DNA of 64,000 bases from VRUE01 sp040879985 (GCA_040879985.1 JBBDJH010000018.1:1-64000); one strand, 5' to 3'. Shown: positions 1 to 8,009, counted from the stretch's first letter. Numbers and translations are program-made. The notes: generated from the letters alone by a model not told the origin.

Positions 1-23
1 ACACCCGACACCTCCGTGTCTAA

Positions 24-455
24 TTGGGTGTCCGGTCGGAACCGGGTGCGGGGGACCTTGAGCAGTTGACCACGCTCAGGACTGACTTGGAGCTTTTCAG
101 CTCCTTTCTCAACGAGCGCTTCTCCAACAAGCGCGTCGTCCTCAGCCAGAGCGTGGGCATCGCGGTCGAACTCGACTCCGGCGAGGTGATCAAGCCCCGC
201 GACCTCTCCTCGGGTGAGCAGCAGCTCCTGGCCCTCGCATTTGAACTGCTCTTCGAAAGCTCCCAGGAAACGGTGGTGCTGCTCGATGAGCCAGAGCTCT
301 CCCTGCACGTTGCCTGGCTCCAGGGCCTCCTCGGCGCCTTCAACGAGATCGGCGACAGCCGCGGCCTGCAGTTTCTGATCGCCACCCACTCGCCTAGCGT
401 TCTGCGTGGCCACCAGGCGCGTGAGCGGTCGCTCGACATCGCCGGCCTGAGTTGA
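24..455 (+). pseudogene. AAA/OLD-type ATPase, C-terminal part only (5' truncated or frameshifted)
   Basis: Carries the C-terminal half of an ABC/OLD-type AAA ATPase: the signature LSSGEQQLLAL at residues 61-71, Walker B VVLLDEPELSLH at 84-95, and the H-loop FLIATHSPSVL at 117-127. Walker A and the N-terminal half are absent. A TAA at 21-23 lies in frame directly before the TTG at 24, so this frame does not continue out of the window. Either the gene is frameshifted near the edge or it is a remnant. The stop overlaps the start of the next gene (TTGA at 452-455), as in a coupled operon. ATPases of this kind paired with DUF4435 proteins occur in PARIS-type anti-phage systems. The ATPase identity is firm; whether the gene is intact cannot be judged here. 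Confidence 0.7.
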
Positions 456-1327
456 GCCTCGCTGACCAGCTCACCCCTTCGAACTTGGCGGAGGAGCTCG
501 GCCTGCATGTGCGGCGGATGCGCGGTATCACTGGCCTTGAGGTGGTGCCGATGCTGGTCGTGGAGGGAGAGGGCGACGATCAGGCGATGGGGCCGGTCTG
601 CTCGTACGGCTCCGGGCAGGTTTTCATCGCTGGCTCGCGCATGTTGGTTGAGCAGCTGCTTAGCCATCTGAAGGCAAATCCCGTCGCGGGTTGCGAGTGC
701 GTTTTTCTCGTTGACTGCGACGGCCGGGGCAAGACTGAGCACCTCGCTGCCGAGTCCGCTCTGGTGGTTACGGGGAGCTGCGATATGGAGGCCGATATGG
801 TCAGACTCGGGGTTGCAAGGCGGGTGGCAGAGCGCTTCCTCCCCGACCGCGCCGCCGCCGAGCAGCTCGTCGCCAATGCCTGTGAGGCGGCGATGCCGCT
901 CTCAATTATCCGCCGCGCCGCCCATGCCGCAGGCGTCTCCATGAAGGTCGGCGGGCTGCGCCAGCTGCGGATCGCCGATTTGGCGGACGAGGACTACTTC
1001 TCCGGCGTTCCGGTAGCACCGACAGCGATCGTTCCCGCTCTCGCCGGCCTCCTTGGCTGGAGGGCCGCCGAGCGCGAGGCAGTAGAGGCCGGGCTCGACT
1101 CGGTCTCGGCCGAGTTCTCGGCGACCTGCATGGGCAAGGACGCGCTTGACGTCCTCCATACGCGGCTGCGCGAGGAGGGCACGGGTGACGTGCGCGGTTG
1201 GAACCGCGACCACTTCCACCGCGAGGTTTTCGCCGCGCTCGAGCGCGGCGATCTCGACGACTGGGAGGTAGGACGGCGGCTCGCCGCCTGGCAGCAGGCG
1301 CTAGGTTGCATAATCCTCGCCGACTGA
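452..1327 (+). CDS. DUF4435/TOPRIM-like protein paired with AAA ATPase (PARIS AriB-like)
   Basis: This 291-residue protein begins at a TTG inside the upstream ATPase stop (4-base overlap), so the two are probably co-translated. A TOPRIM-like pattern is visible: an acidic motif in VVEGEGDD (residues 36-43), a DxD-type motif LVDCDG (87-91), and a later acidic cluster CDMEADM (110-116), which matches the usual DUF4435 spacing. The C-terminal half is helical and contains KDALDVLHTRLRE. In the PARIS system the DUF4435 protein (AriB) is the effector nuclease held by the AriA ATPase. The functional link is inference from domain pairing and gene order. It could also belong to another OLD/TOPRIM pair. 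Confidence 0.6.
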   Translation: MSLADQLTPSNLAEELGLHVRRMRGITGLEVVPMLVVEGEGDDQAMGPVCSYGSGQVFIAGSRMLVEQLLSHLKANPVAGCECVFLVDCDGRGKTEHLAAESALVVTGSCDMEADMVRLGVARRVAERFLPDRAAAEQLVANACEAAMPLSIIRRAAHAAGVSMKVGGLRQLRIADLADEDYFSGVPVAPTAIVPALAGLLGWRAAEREAVEAGLDSVSAEFSATCMGKDALDVLHTRLREEGTGDVRGWNRDHFHREVFAALERGDLDDWEVGRRLAAWQQALGCIILAD

Positions 1328-1345
1328 GACTGAACTCAGCCAGCT

Positions 1346-1372
1346 GCTGCCTATAGCGGGACTCCAGGCAGC
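1346..1372. terminator. weak hairpin after the ATPase/DUF4435 pair
   Basis: GCTGCCT at 1346-1352 and its reverse complement AGGCAGC at 1366-1372 can form a 7-bp stem with a 13-base loop just past the stop at 1327. No T-run follows, so termination is only suggested. The rest of the 1328-1559 gap shows no credible gene. Confidence 0.3.
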
Positions 1373-1559
1373 TATCGATTGCTTTCCTGGTATCGGCCAG
1401 TGCTTCCGCCTTGGTACGACAGACCAGGCGTCAAGGTTTGAGTCTTTATCACCATGGCCATCAGAAACGGCCAAATGCAGGGGCGTTGCATCCCGCCTCC
1501 CGCGTGAAGATGACCGACGACGCCGGTTCGCCCGCGGCTTCTAGGCAGGGATCGCGGGG

Positions 1560-1955
1560 TCACGCCTGAGCAGAGCGCAGGTCGTGAACCTCGCAGGGCA
1601 GCTTCTCAGTCAAACTGACGATCTCGGGGTCGCCGGTCCATAGCACCGCATTCAGTCGATCCGCCGTGGCCACGCAGAAGGCGTCGGCGTAGGAGAGGCC
1701 GCCGCCCGCCTTGATCTTGGCGGCGGCGAGAACAAGGGGCCAATCTGCCTCGACCACCGTGCTGCGCTTGCGGATCGTGTCGATCTCCGTCGCCGCGGCA
1801 TCTTCGCCGCGCTCGCGAATCCGTATGTAGAGCGTCTCGCCGAGGTTGATCGCCGAGATCGCGGCACCCCTCGCGATCCACTCTTCCTCGACTCGCTCGC
1901 CCGCCGGCTCGTCCCTCAGAAGTGCCACGAGAGCCCAGCTGTCAAGGACGACCAA
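1560..1955 (-). CDS. vapC: PIN-domain ribonuclease toxin (VapC-like)
   Basis: A 131-residue PIN-domain protein, the expected size for VapC toxins, which are Mg-dependent RNases. Visible features are an N-terminal Asp in VVLDSWALVALL, an acidic residue in AINLGETLY, and the C-terminal acidic motif SYADAFCVATADR followed by LWTGDPEI. The only start consistent with the domain is TTG at 1955, preceded by AGAGGTGG about five bases upstream. This places the start 14 bp inside the antitoxin gene, a coupling typical of toxin-antitoxin pairs. The antitoxin is of AbrB type. Confidence 0.85.
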   Translation of the reverse strand: MVVLDSWALVALLRDEPAGERVEEEWIARGAAISAINLGETLYIRIRERGEDAAATEIDTIRKRSTVVEADWPLVLAAAKIKAGGGLSYADAFCVATADRLNAVLWTGDPEIVSLTEKLPCEVHDLRSAQA

Positions 1956-2229
1956 CGCCCCACCTCTGTGCCTTTCGCTCCTCCAGTTCGCGCTCCTTGC
2001 GCCGCTCCTCCTCCAGAGCGGCGGTGCCGCCTCCGGGGGTGTCCGCCCAGGCTCCCCGCAGGGCCTTGATGTCCCGTGCGCGCTTCTCGGGGTCGTCGGC
2101 GACGCGACGAACCCGGACGTCCTTGCCATCGGGCTCGAAAGTCACCTCGTCGCCGGGCTCGATCCCGATCTCGTCACGGATCGCCTTTGGGATCACGACT
2201 TGGCCTTTGATTCCCACCTTATGAGTCAT
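1942..2229 (-). CDS. vapB: AbrB/MazE-type antitoxin (VapB-like)
   Basis: The 95-residue protein opens with a SpoVT/AbrB swapped-hairpin DNA-binding domain (residues 1-43: KVGIKGQVVIPKAIRDEIGI, then GDEVTFEPDG). A long charged helix rich in E, R and K follows and probably wraps and blocks the toxin. It starts at ATG 2229 and overlaps the PIN toxin gene by 14 bp. Such antitoxins usually repress their own promoter, which would lie in the 30-base gap upstream (2230-2258), although no operator was identified. Pairing with a PIN toxin supports a VapBC-type module. Confidence 0.85.
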   Translation of the reverse strand: MTHKVGIKGQVVIPKAIRDEIGIEPGDEVTFEPDGKDVRVRRVADDPEKRARDIKALRGAWADTPGGGTAALEEERRKERELEERKAQRWGVGRP

Positions 2230-2258
2230 ACGCGGCAGTATAACGCGCGTCTGGGCGC

Positions 2259-2744
2259 TCAGCGCGGTAGGCGGGGGTCCTCGTCGTCGATCTCCTCGGC
2301 GGTCGAGTCGAAGTCGTAGTCGCGGCTGGGGGAATCGTCGCGGCCCGGGGTGCCGCCCAGGCCGCCCAGGCCGACTCCGGCTACGACGAAGCGCCGCCCG
2401 ACGTAGGCGAGGACAAGGCGGCGGGCGATCGCGCGGGTCGGCGGGAGCAGGAGCAGCAGCCCGATGGCGTCGGTGATGAAGCCCGGCGTCAGCAGCAGCA
2501 CGCCGCCGATCGTGATCATCAGCCCGTCGGCGACCTCGCGGCCGGGGAAGCGCCGCTCGGCGATCGCCCGGTTGAAGCGCTGCCAGGCGTCGCGACCCTG
2601 GTGGCGCAGCAGCGTCGCGCCGAGGATCGACATCGCCAACAGCAGCGCCAGGGTCGGCAGGATGCCGATCAGGCCGCCGACCTCGATGATCACCCAGAGC
2701 TCGAGGATCGGGACGAGGATGAACAGGCCGACGAGCAGAAGCAC
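2259..2744 (-). CDS. fxsA: FxsA family membrane protein
   Basis: The 161-residue protein shows the FxsA layout: an N-terminal hydrophobic segment (LLLVGLFILVPILELWVIIE), a second segment (IGILPTLALLLAMSILGATLL), a cytoplasmic stretch with a QGRDAWQRFNRAI-like motif, then a third hydrophobic segment with LLLTPGFITDAIGLLLLLPP. FxsA of E. coli is an inner-membrane protein whose overproduction relieves F-plasmid exclusion of phage T7; its normal role is poorly known. The C-terminal 40 residues are acidic and low-complexity. The start is GTG 2744. Its neighbours do not suggest a specific function. Confidence 0.85.
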   Translation of the reverse strand: MLLLVGLFILVPILELWVIIEVGGLIGILPTLALLLAMSILGATLLRHQGRDAWQRFNRAIAERRFPGREVADGLMITIGGVLLLTPGFITDAIGLLLLLPPTRAIARRLVLAYVGRRFVVAGVGLGGLGGTPGRDDSPSRDYDFDSTAEEIDDEDPRLPR

Positions 2745-2774
2745 AGAGGCAGCCTAGCCTTTGACCGGTCTGCC

Positions 2775-4187
2775 TCAGACCGCGGCAGCCGCCGCCGCGG
2801 CCTCCTCCAGCTCCGCCAGCGACTCGTCGATGCCGGCGGCGATCGTTTCGACGTCCTCGATCGAGTCGTAATCGGCGAGCAGGCCGAAGCAGACGCGGCC
2901 GTTGTAGCTCATGATCGCCACCGCCAGCGCGTGGTTCTGGGGCAGGAAGGCGACCGGGAAGACCTCTTCCAGCTCGCGGCCGAGCACGTAGAGCGGCATC
3001 TGCGGGCCGGGTACGTTGGTGACGATCAGGTTGAAGAGGCGGGTCGAGAAGTTGATCCGCGCCGCCTGCGCCAGCAGGGTCGGCGGGGCGAAGTCGTTGA
3101 AGCGGGAGATCACTTCGGCGCCGAGCGCCTGCTTGGAGCGCTTCAGCCCCTCCATTTGCTCGCTGACGACGCGCAGCCGCCGCGCCGGGTCCTCGACGTA
3201 GACCGGCAGCGGCCCGCGCATCGCCGCCAGTTTGTTGCCCAGTTCGCCGCGCTCGTCGGCGGTGCGGATCGAGACCGGCACCAGGGCGCGCAGCTCAAGC
3301 CCCTCGGTGCGGATGCCGCGCGAGTGCAGCCATTTGCGCAGCGCGCCGGTGACCACGGCGAGGACGACGTCGTTGACCGTCCCGCCCAGGCTGTCCTTGA
3401 TTCGTTTGAAGGTCGCCAGCTCCGAGCGCGCCCAGGTGAAGCGCCGGTGCGGCCCGATTTCCTGGTTGAGCGGCACGTCGGGGGCCGGGTCGGCGAACGC
3501 GCCGGCGATCTCGCCGACTCCCTCCAGGGCCTCGACCGCCCGCCGCGCGGCTGTCTCCGGATGGCGCACCGCCGCCACCGCCCGCTCGGCGAGCCGCAAC
3601 GGCGCGACCGCCAGCTCGCCGGCGCCGCGCGTGATCAGGTCGGCCGTGCTCGGCGCCGCCTGCGGCTTCCAGCCGTCTTCGACCGGGGCCGGCTCGGTAA
3701 TCGGCTCGAGGTCGAAGAGCACGGTCCCGATGTCGACCCCGGCGATCCCGTCGACCGCGGCGTGATGGGTCTTGGTCAGCAGGGCGAAGCGGTCGCGCTC
3801 GAGCCCCTGGACCAGCCACATCTCCCAGAGCGGCTTGGAGCGATCGAGCTGCTGCGAGAAGACGCGCGCGGCGAGCCGCTTCAGCTGCGCCTCGCCACCC
3901 GGATCGGGCAGCGCCGTGTGGCGGATGTGGTAGCTGAGGTTGAAGTTGACGTCGTCGGCCCAGAGCGGCCGTCCGGCCTCCAGCGGCGGCACGACGAGGC
4001 GCTGGCGGAAGCGCGGCACCTGGTCCAGCTTGCCGCGCACATGCTCGACCAGGTCGACGTAGCGCGGCGGCGGACCCGCGAAGATCAGGATGCCGCCGAT
4101 GTGCATGTGGCTGGACGAGGTCTCGTTGGTGAGGAACGAGGCGTCGGTCGAGCTGAGGCGCTCGAGGTGGTCTCCGGCAGTGCTCAT
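2775..4187 (-). CDS. Wax ester synthase/diacylglycerol acyltransferase (WS/DGAT)
   Basis: A 470-residue WS/DGAT family acyltransferase that esterifies acyl-CoA to diacylglycerol or fatty alcohols to make storage lipid. The catalytic HHxxxDG motif is present as HHAAVDG at residues 141-147. The N-terminal LSSTDASFLTNET and the C-terminal NVPGPQMPLYVLG blocks are typical of the family, and the length matches that of actinobacterial enzymes (450-480). It starts at ATG 4187, divergent from ispH with about 80 bp between them. Acceptor specificity cannot be told from sequence. A small 7-bp hairpin (2766-2782) overlaps the stop codon. Confidence 0.93.
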   Translation of the reverse strand: MSTAGDHLERLSSTDASFLTNETSSSHMHIGGILIFAGPPPRYVDLVEHVRGKLDQVPRFRQRLVVPPLEAGRPLWADDVNFNLSYHIRHTALPDPGGEAQLKRLAARVFSQQLDRSKPLWEMWLVQGLERDRFALLTKTHHAAVDGIAGVDIGTVLFDLEPITEPAPVEDGWKPQAAPSTADLITRGAGELAVAPLRLAERAVAAVRHPETAARRAVEALEGVGEIAGAFADPAPDVPLNQEIGPHRRFTWARSELATFKRIKDSLGGTVNDVVLAVVTGALRKWLHSRGIRTEGLELRALVPVSIRTADERGELGNKLAAMRGPLPVYVEDPARRLRVVSEQMEGLKRSKQALGAEVISRFNDFAPPTLLAQAARINFSTRLFNLIVTNVPGPQMPLYVLGRELEEVFPVAFLPQNHALAVAIMSYNGRVCFGLLADYDSIEDVETIAAGIDESLAELEEAAAAAAAV

Positions 4188-4267
4188 CCTGCAAGGCTAG
4201 CTGCGGCGGCTTGCGGGACCAAGCGCGGCAATGTGGGTCGCAAGTCCGCCACCGGTACCCTGGGGCC

Positions 4268-5236
4268 ATGGCAACCACCGCAAGCGTCGCGTTGAAGCGC
4301 GTTCTGCTCGCCGCCCCGCGCGGTTACTGCGCCGGCGTCGACCGCGCCGTGCAGACGGTTGAGCGCGCGCTCGAGCACCACGGCGCGCCGATCTACGTGC
4401 GCAAAGAGATCGTCCACAACAAGCATGTGGTCGAGGAACTGTCCGAGCGCGGCGCGATCTTCGTCGAGGAGGAGGCCGAAGTGCCGGAGGGGGAGATGGT
4501 CGTCTTCTCCGCCCACGGCGTCGCCCCGGCCGTGCACGACAATGCCGCCGCCCGCAAGCTGCGCACGATCGACGCCACCTGTCCGCTCGTCACCAAGGTC
4601 CACGTCTCGGCGCGCCGTTTCGCCGCCGACGGCTACACGATCGTGATGATCGGCCACGAGGGCCACGAGGAGGTCGAAGGGACGACCGGCGAGGCGCCGG
4701 ACAGCATCGTCCTGATCGAAACCGCCGACGAGGTCGCGGCGCTCGAGGTCCCGGATCCGGAGAAGGTCGCCTTCATCACCCAGACCACCCTCTCGGTCGA
4801 CGAGACCGCGGAAGTGATCGCCGCCCTGCGGGCCAAGTTCCCGGCGATCGTCAGCTCCAAGTCCGACGACATCTGTTACGCGACGACCAACCGCCAGATC
4901 GCGGTCAAGCAGCTCGCCCGCGAGTGCGACCTGGTGCTCGTGATCGGCTCGACCAACTCGTCCAACTCCAACCGCCTGGTCGAGGTCGCGCGCGAACACG
5001 GCGCCGCCTCGCACCTGATCGACAATCACACCCAGGTGCGGGAGGAGTGGCTGCAGGGAGTCGAGACCGTCGGGATCACCTCGGGAGCCAGCGCCCCGGA
5101 GGAGCTGGTCGAGCGCCTGGTCGACTCCTTCCGCGAGCGCGGTGTCGAGGACGTCTCGGAGCTGCGCGTCGTCGACGAGGACGTGCGCTTCATGCTGCCG
5201 AAGAAGATCCGCGAAATCGCGGCCGCAGGCGCTTAG
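4268..5236 (+). CDS. ispH: 4-hydroxy-3-methylbut-2-enyl diphosphate reductase
   Basis: IspH (LytB) performs the last step of the non-mevalonate isoprenoid pathway, reducing HMBPP to IPP and DMAPP with a [4Fe-4S] cluster. The 322-residue protein has the three cluster cysteines: in APRGYCAGVDRA near the N-terminus, in IDATCPLVTKVH, and in SDDICYATTNRQ. Also visible are the AHG motif (FSAHGVAP) and the substrate-binding SSNSNRLVE and TSGASAPEELV blocks. ATG 4268 was chosen because the family starts just before the RVLLAAPRGYCAGV block. Its Fe-S cluster may be supplied by the SUF locus nearby. The 3' end overlaps the convergent gene by 4 bp. Confidence 0.97.
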   Translation: MATTASVALKRVLLAAPRGYCAGVDRAVQTVERALEHHGAPIYVRKEIVHNKHVVEELSERGAIFVEEEAEVPEGEMVVFSAHGVAPAVHDNAAARKLRTIDATCPLVTKVHVSARRFAADGYTIVMIGHEGHEEVEGTTGEAPDSIVLIETADEVAALEVPDPEKVAFITQTTLSVDETAEVIAALRAKFPAIVSSKSDDICYATTNRQIAVKQLARECDLVLVIGSTNSSNSNRLVEVAREHGAASHLIDNHTQVREEWLQGVETVGITSGASAPEELVERLVDSFRERGVEDVSELRVVDEDVRFMLPKKIREIAAAGA

Positions 5237-6027
5237 GGCATTCCCGCCGCGAAGCTGACCGACCGGATACGCAGCCCGGAAGAAGGCCGGAGGGTGAGCG
5301 TGTGGGACTCGTTCCGAGAGTGCTCGGCGAGGGCGTAGAGCGCCGCGCCATCGATCTCGATCCTGCCCGCGGGCTCGCCGTCGAGCTCGATCTCCACCTC
5401 GCCCTCCCCCTCGACCGTCGCGTGGGCGCCGCCTGCCTCGTAGGAGATCTCCAGCTCGCCGGTCGTCGACTCGCCCGGGAAGAGCTCCGCGGTGGGCGGC
5501 ATTACCTTGGCGCCGGGGGCGTCGGTCGGGCGCAGCGGCGCCATCGGTTCGGGCAAAACCTGGAGCGCGTCCCCTTCGCGCAGCGCGGCCTGGATCGCCT
5601 CCTCGGTCGCCCGGTATTCGCCCTCCCCGAAGTGGGCCCAGGCGAGCGCCCCGCCGAGCTTCCAGAGGAACAGGCTGGGCCAGCCCTCGCAGCCGTAGGA
5701 ATGCCAGAGGCGCCGCTCGGCGTCGATCGCGACCGGGAACTCGACCCCAAGCCGCTGCAGGCCGGCGGCCACGATCTCGCGCTCGGCGCCGAAGGGGAAG
5801 CGCGGCGCCTGCACGCCGATCGTCGTCAGCCCGTGCGGCTCGTAGCGGCGCGCCCACTCGTTGACGTAGGGGAGCGTGCGCACGCTGTTGAGCTGGGCGA
5901 AGTCGAAGAAGTGGACGAGCACGGGGCCTGCCGCGGTCGCGACCGGCATCGAGCGCGGCGCCTCGCCGACCCACTCGATCCCCTCGGGCAGGTCGGGCGC
6001 GGCGATCGTGTCCTGCTCCGGGCGCAT
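5233..6027 (-). CDS. Thioredoxin-fold protein resembling the DipZ C-terminal region, active-site cysteines lost
   Basis: The 264-residue protein, starting at ATG 6027, contains a TlpA/DipZ-like thioredoxin fold: VLVHFFDFAQLNSVRTLPYV, then TTIGVQAPRFPFGAER, then CEGWPSLFLW with the cis-Pro region. Where DipZ proteins have a CxxC (as in SCINCQR), this one reads AQLNSVR, so both catalytic cysteines are missing. A beta-rich C-terminal domain (about residues 165-264) follows, as in DipZ. No signal peptide is evident. It is divergent from a cupredoxin-like lipoprotein gene with 65 bp between starts. It probably binds a ligand or partner rather than catalysing disulfide exchange (inference). Confidence 0.7.
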   Translation of the reverse strand: MRPEQDTIAAPDLPEGIEWVGEAPRSMPVATAAGPVLVHFFDFAQLNSVRTLPYVNEWARRYEPHGLTTIGVQAPRFPFGAEREIVAAGLQRLGVEFPVAIDAERRLWHSYGCEGWPSLFLWKLGGALAWAHFGEGEYRATEEAIQAALREGDALQVLPEPMAPLRPTDAPGAKVMPPTAELFPGESTTGELEISYEAGGAHATVEGEGEVEIELDGEPAGRIEIDGAALYALAEHSRNESHTLTLRPSSGLRIRSVSFAAGMP

Positions 6028-6092
6028 CGCGCGAACGTTATCTTGGGCCGTCCAGCGGAGATCGCGCTCCGCACCGAAAAGGAGATCGCTCG

Positions 6093-6515
6093 ATGACCCA
6101 GCCGACCAAAGCAATCGCCGTCCTGCTCGCGCTCGTCGCGAGCATCGCTTTGGCGGCATGCGGGAGCGGCGACGAGGCAACGACGGCCGAGACCGGCCCC
6201 GCCACGACGACGACTGAGAAAGCGCCCAGAAGCGGCTATGGCAAGACGGAGCCGAGCGTGCCGACGATCGCGATCCGCGACGGCGAGCCGGCCGGCGGCG
6301 TGAAGGAGCTCGAGTTCGAGGCCGGCGACCGGATTCGCTTCCGGGTCCGCTCGAACGTCGCCGACGAGGTCCATGTCCACGGCTACGACGTGACCGAGGA
6401 GGTCCCCGCCGGGGGCTCGGCCACGGTCTCCTTCCCGGCGGAGATCGAAGGGATCTTCGAGGTCGAGTCGCACGGCAGCGGCGCACAGATCGCGGAGCTG
6501 CGCGTCAACCCGTGA
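6093..6515 (+). CDS. Cupredoxin-like secreted lipoprotein
   Basis: The 140-residue protein has a signal peptide with a lipobox (hydrophobic stretch ending ALAACGS; the Cys is near residue 23), then a Thr-rich linker and a beta-rich domain with DEVHVHGYDV and an ending AELRVNP that resembles the cupredoxin-like fold. Some His residues are present, but no clear Cys/Met copper set is visible, so metal binding is uncertain. It starts at ATG 6093 after AAAAGGAGA. It overlaps the downstream membrane protein gene by 4 bp (GTGA), so the two are probably made together at the membrane. Confidence 0.7.
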   Translation: MTQPTKAIAVLLALVASIALAACGSGDEATTAETGPATTTTEKAPRSGYGKTEPSVPTIAIRDGEPAGGVKELEFEAGDRIRFRVRSNVADEVHVHGYDVTEEVPAGGSATVSFPAEIEGIFEVESHGSGAQIAELRVNP

Positions 6516-7948
6516 GCCTGCTGCCGTTCGCGCACGCGCTGGCCGCCCGGCAGGACCTGCCGATCCCGGCCTGGCTGTTCGCCTGGGGGGCGGCGATCGT
6601 CCTGATCGTCTCCTTCTTCGCGCTCTCGGTCAGCTGGCGCGAGCCGCGCTTCGAGAAGGACCGCTGGCGCCCCCTCGGGACGGGGCTCTCGCGGGCCCTG
6701 CTCGGCGCGCCCGTGCAGGTGTTCTGCGGCGCGATCGGCGTCTTCCTGCTCGGCCTCGCGATCTACGCCGGCCTGCGCGGCACCGAAGCGCCGGATCGCA
6801 ACTTCGCCCTGACCTTCCTGTTCGTCACCTGCTGGCTCGGCTTTCCCCTCGTCAGCGTCGTCTTCGGCGACGTCTTCCGCCCCTTCAACCCCTGGCGGGC
6901 GGTCGGCCGCGTCGCCGGTGGCGCGTTCACCGCTCTCGCCGGCCGGCCGCCGGCCCACCTGCGCTACCCGGAGTGGCTGGGGCGCTGGCCCGCCGCGATC
7001 GGCCTCGTCGCGGTCGTCTGGCTGGAGATCGTCTACGGCGTCAGCGGCGGCGTCTCGGTCGGCCTCGCGCCGCACGCCGCGGGCGTCGCCGCGCTCGTCT
7101 ACACCGCTTACACGCTGACGATGATGGCCCTCTTCGGGACCGAGCGGTGGTGCCGCAACGGCGAGGTCTTCTCGGTCTACTTCGGCATGTTCTCCCAGCT
7201 TGGCTGCTTCGCCGTCGAGGACGGCCGCCTGGGCCGGCGCCGGCCGCTCGCCGCGGCCGGCCGCTGGGCGAGCGTGCCCGGCTCGGCCGCGGTCGTGATC
7301 GCCTCGATCGCCACCACCAGTTTCGACGGCGCCTCCGAGGGAGCGTTCCTGAGCTCGCTCGAATGGACCTTCGAGCGCTTAACCGACGCCGGCTTCGGCC
7401 TCACCCTGGCGCTGCGCCTCACCGACACGATCTTCATCGCCCTCTGCCTTGCCGGGGTCGCCCTGATCTACCTGGTCGGCGTCTGGGGGATGTCGACCGT
7501 GAAGGGCGCCCCACCGCTGCGCAAGCTCTGGTCGGGCTTTGCCCACACGCTGATCCCGATCGCCTTCGCCTACCTGTTCGCCCACTACTTCAGCCTCTTC
7601 GTCTTTCAGGAGCAGGCCCAGTTCACCTACCTGCTCTCCGACCCGCTGGGCACCGGCACGACCGACCTCTTCGGCACCGCCAACAGACCATTCGATCTCG
7701 GCCTCTTCCAGATCGGCAAAGACGATGGAGGTATCGACTACACCGTCCTCAGCGCCAACGCGATCTGGTACGTCCAGGTCGGCTCGCTGGTGATCGGGCA
7801 CGTCGTTGCGCTGACGCTGGCCCACGACCGCGCCACGGCCTACTGGGGCGACTACCGCGAGGCGGCCCGCTCGCAGTATTGGATGCTCGCCGTGATGGTC
7901 GCCTTCACCTGCTTTGGCCTCTACCTGCTCTCGGTAGCCAACGCGTAG
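6512..7948 (+). CDS. Polytopic membrane protein of unknown function
   Basis: The 478-residue protein has about ten hydrophobic segments spread along its length, including WLFAWGAAIVLIVSFFALSV near the N-terminus and VGSLVIGHVVALTLAHDRA and a final WMLAVMVAFTCFGLYLLSVA at the C-terminus. Several conserved-looking His residues lie in or near helices (AHTLIPIAFAYLFAHYFSLF; IGHVVALTLAHD), which could bind metal or heme. Related actinobacterial proteins are sometimes labelled fenitrothion hydrolase in databases, a label that comes from memory and that I do not endorse here. The GTG start overlaps the lipoprotein stop (GTGA), arguing for a joint function, possibly in copper or redox chemistry (speculative). 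Confidence 0.6.
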   Translation: MSLLPFAHALAARQDLPIPAWLFAWGAAIVLIVSFFALSVSWREPRFEKDRWRPLGTGLSRALLGAPVQVFCGAIGVFLLGLAIYAGLRGTEAPDRNFALTFLFVTCWLGFPLVSVVFGDVFRPFNPWRAVGRVAGGAFTALAGRPPAHLRYPEWLGRWPAAIGLVAVVWLEIVYGVSGGVSVGLAPHAAGVAALVYTAYTLTMMALFGTERWCRNGEVFSVYFGMFSQLGCFAVEDGRLGRRRPLAAAGRWASVPGSAAVVIASIATTSFDGASEGAFLSSLEWTFERLTDAGFGLTLALRLTDTIFIALCLAGVALIYLVGVWGMSTVKGAPPLRKLWSGFAHTLIPIAFAYLFAHYFSLFVFQEQAQFTYLLSDPLGTGTTDLFGTANRPFDLGLFQIGKDDGGIDYTVLSANAIWYVQVGSLVIGHVVALTLAHDRATAYWGDYREAARSQYWMLAVMVAFTCFGLYLLSVANA

Positions 7949-7955
7949 AACTTAG

Positions 7956-8004
7956 GTTCCGCTGTTCCTTTCCCCTCTATGACAGGGGAAAGGAACAGCG
8001 GAAC
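7956..8004. terminator. Perfect 21-bp inverted repeat between convergent genes
   Basis: The arms at 7956-7976 (beginning GTTCCGCTGTTCC) and 7984-8004 are exact reverse complements, separated by the 7-base loop CTATGAC. The element fills the gap between the membrane protein stop (7948) and the sufD stop (8010). A hairpin this strong at convergent 3' ends probably terminates both transcripts, although there is no long T-run. It may also be a mobile palindromic repeat. Confidence 0.7.
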
Positions 8005-8009
8005 GGGAT

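Noticed and set aside
2766..2782. 7-bp hairpin (CGGTCTG/CAGACCG) at the WS/DGAT stop
   Set aside because: Short and overlapping the stop codon without a T-run; too weak to call a terminator.
2601..4295. 564-codon plus-strand frame over the WS/DGAT gene
   Set aside because: Antisense to an acyltransferase with intact HHAAVDG; no family features.
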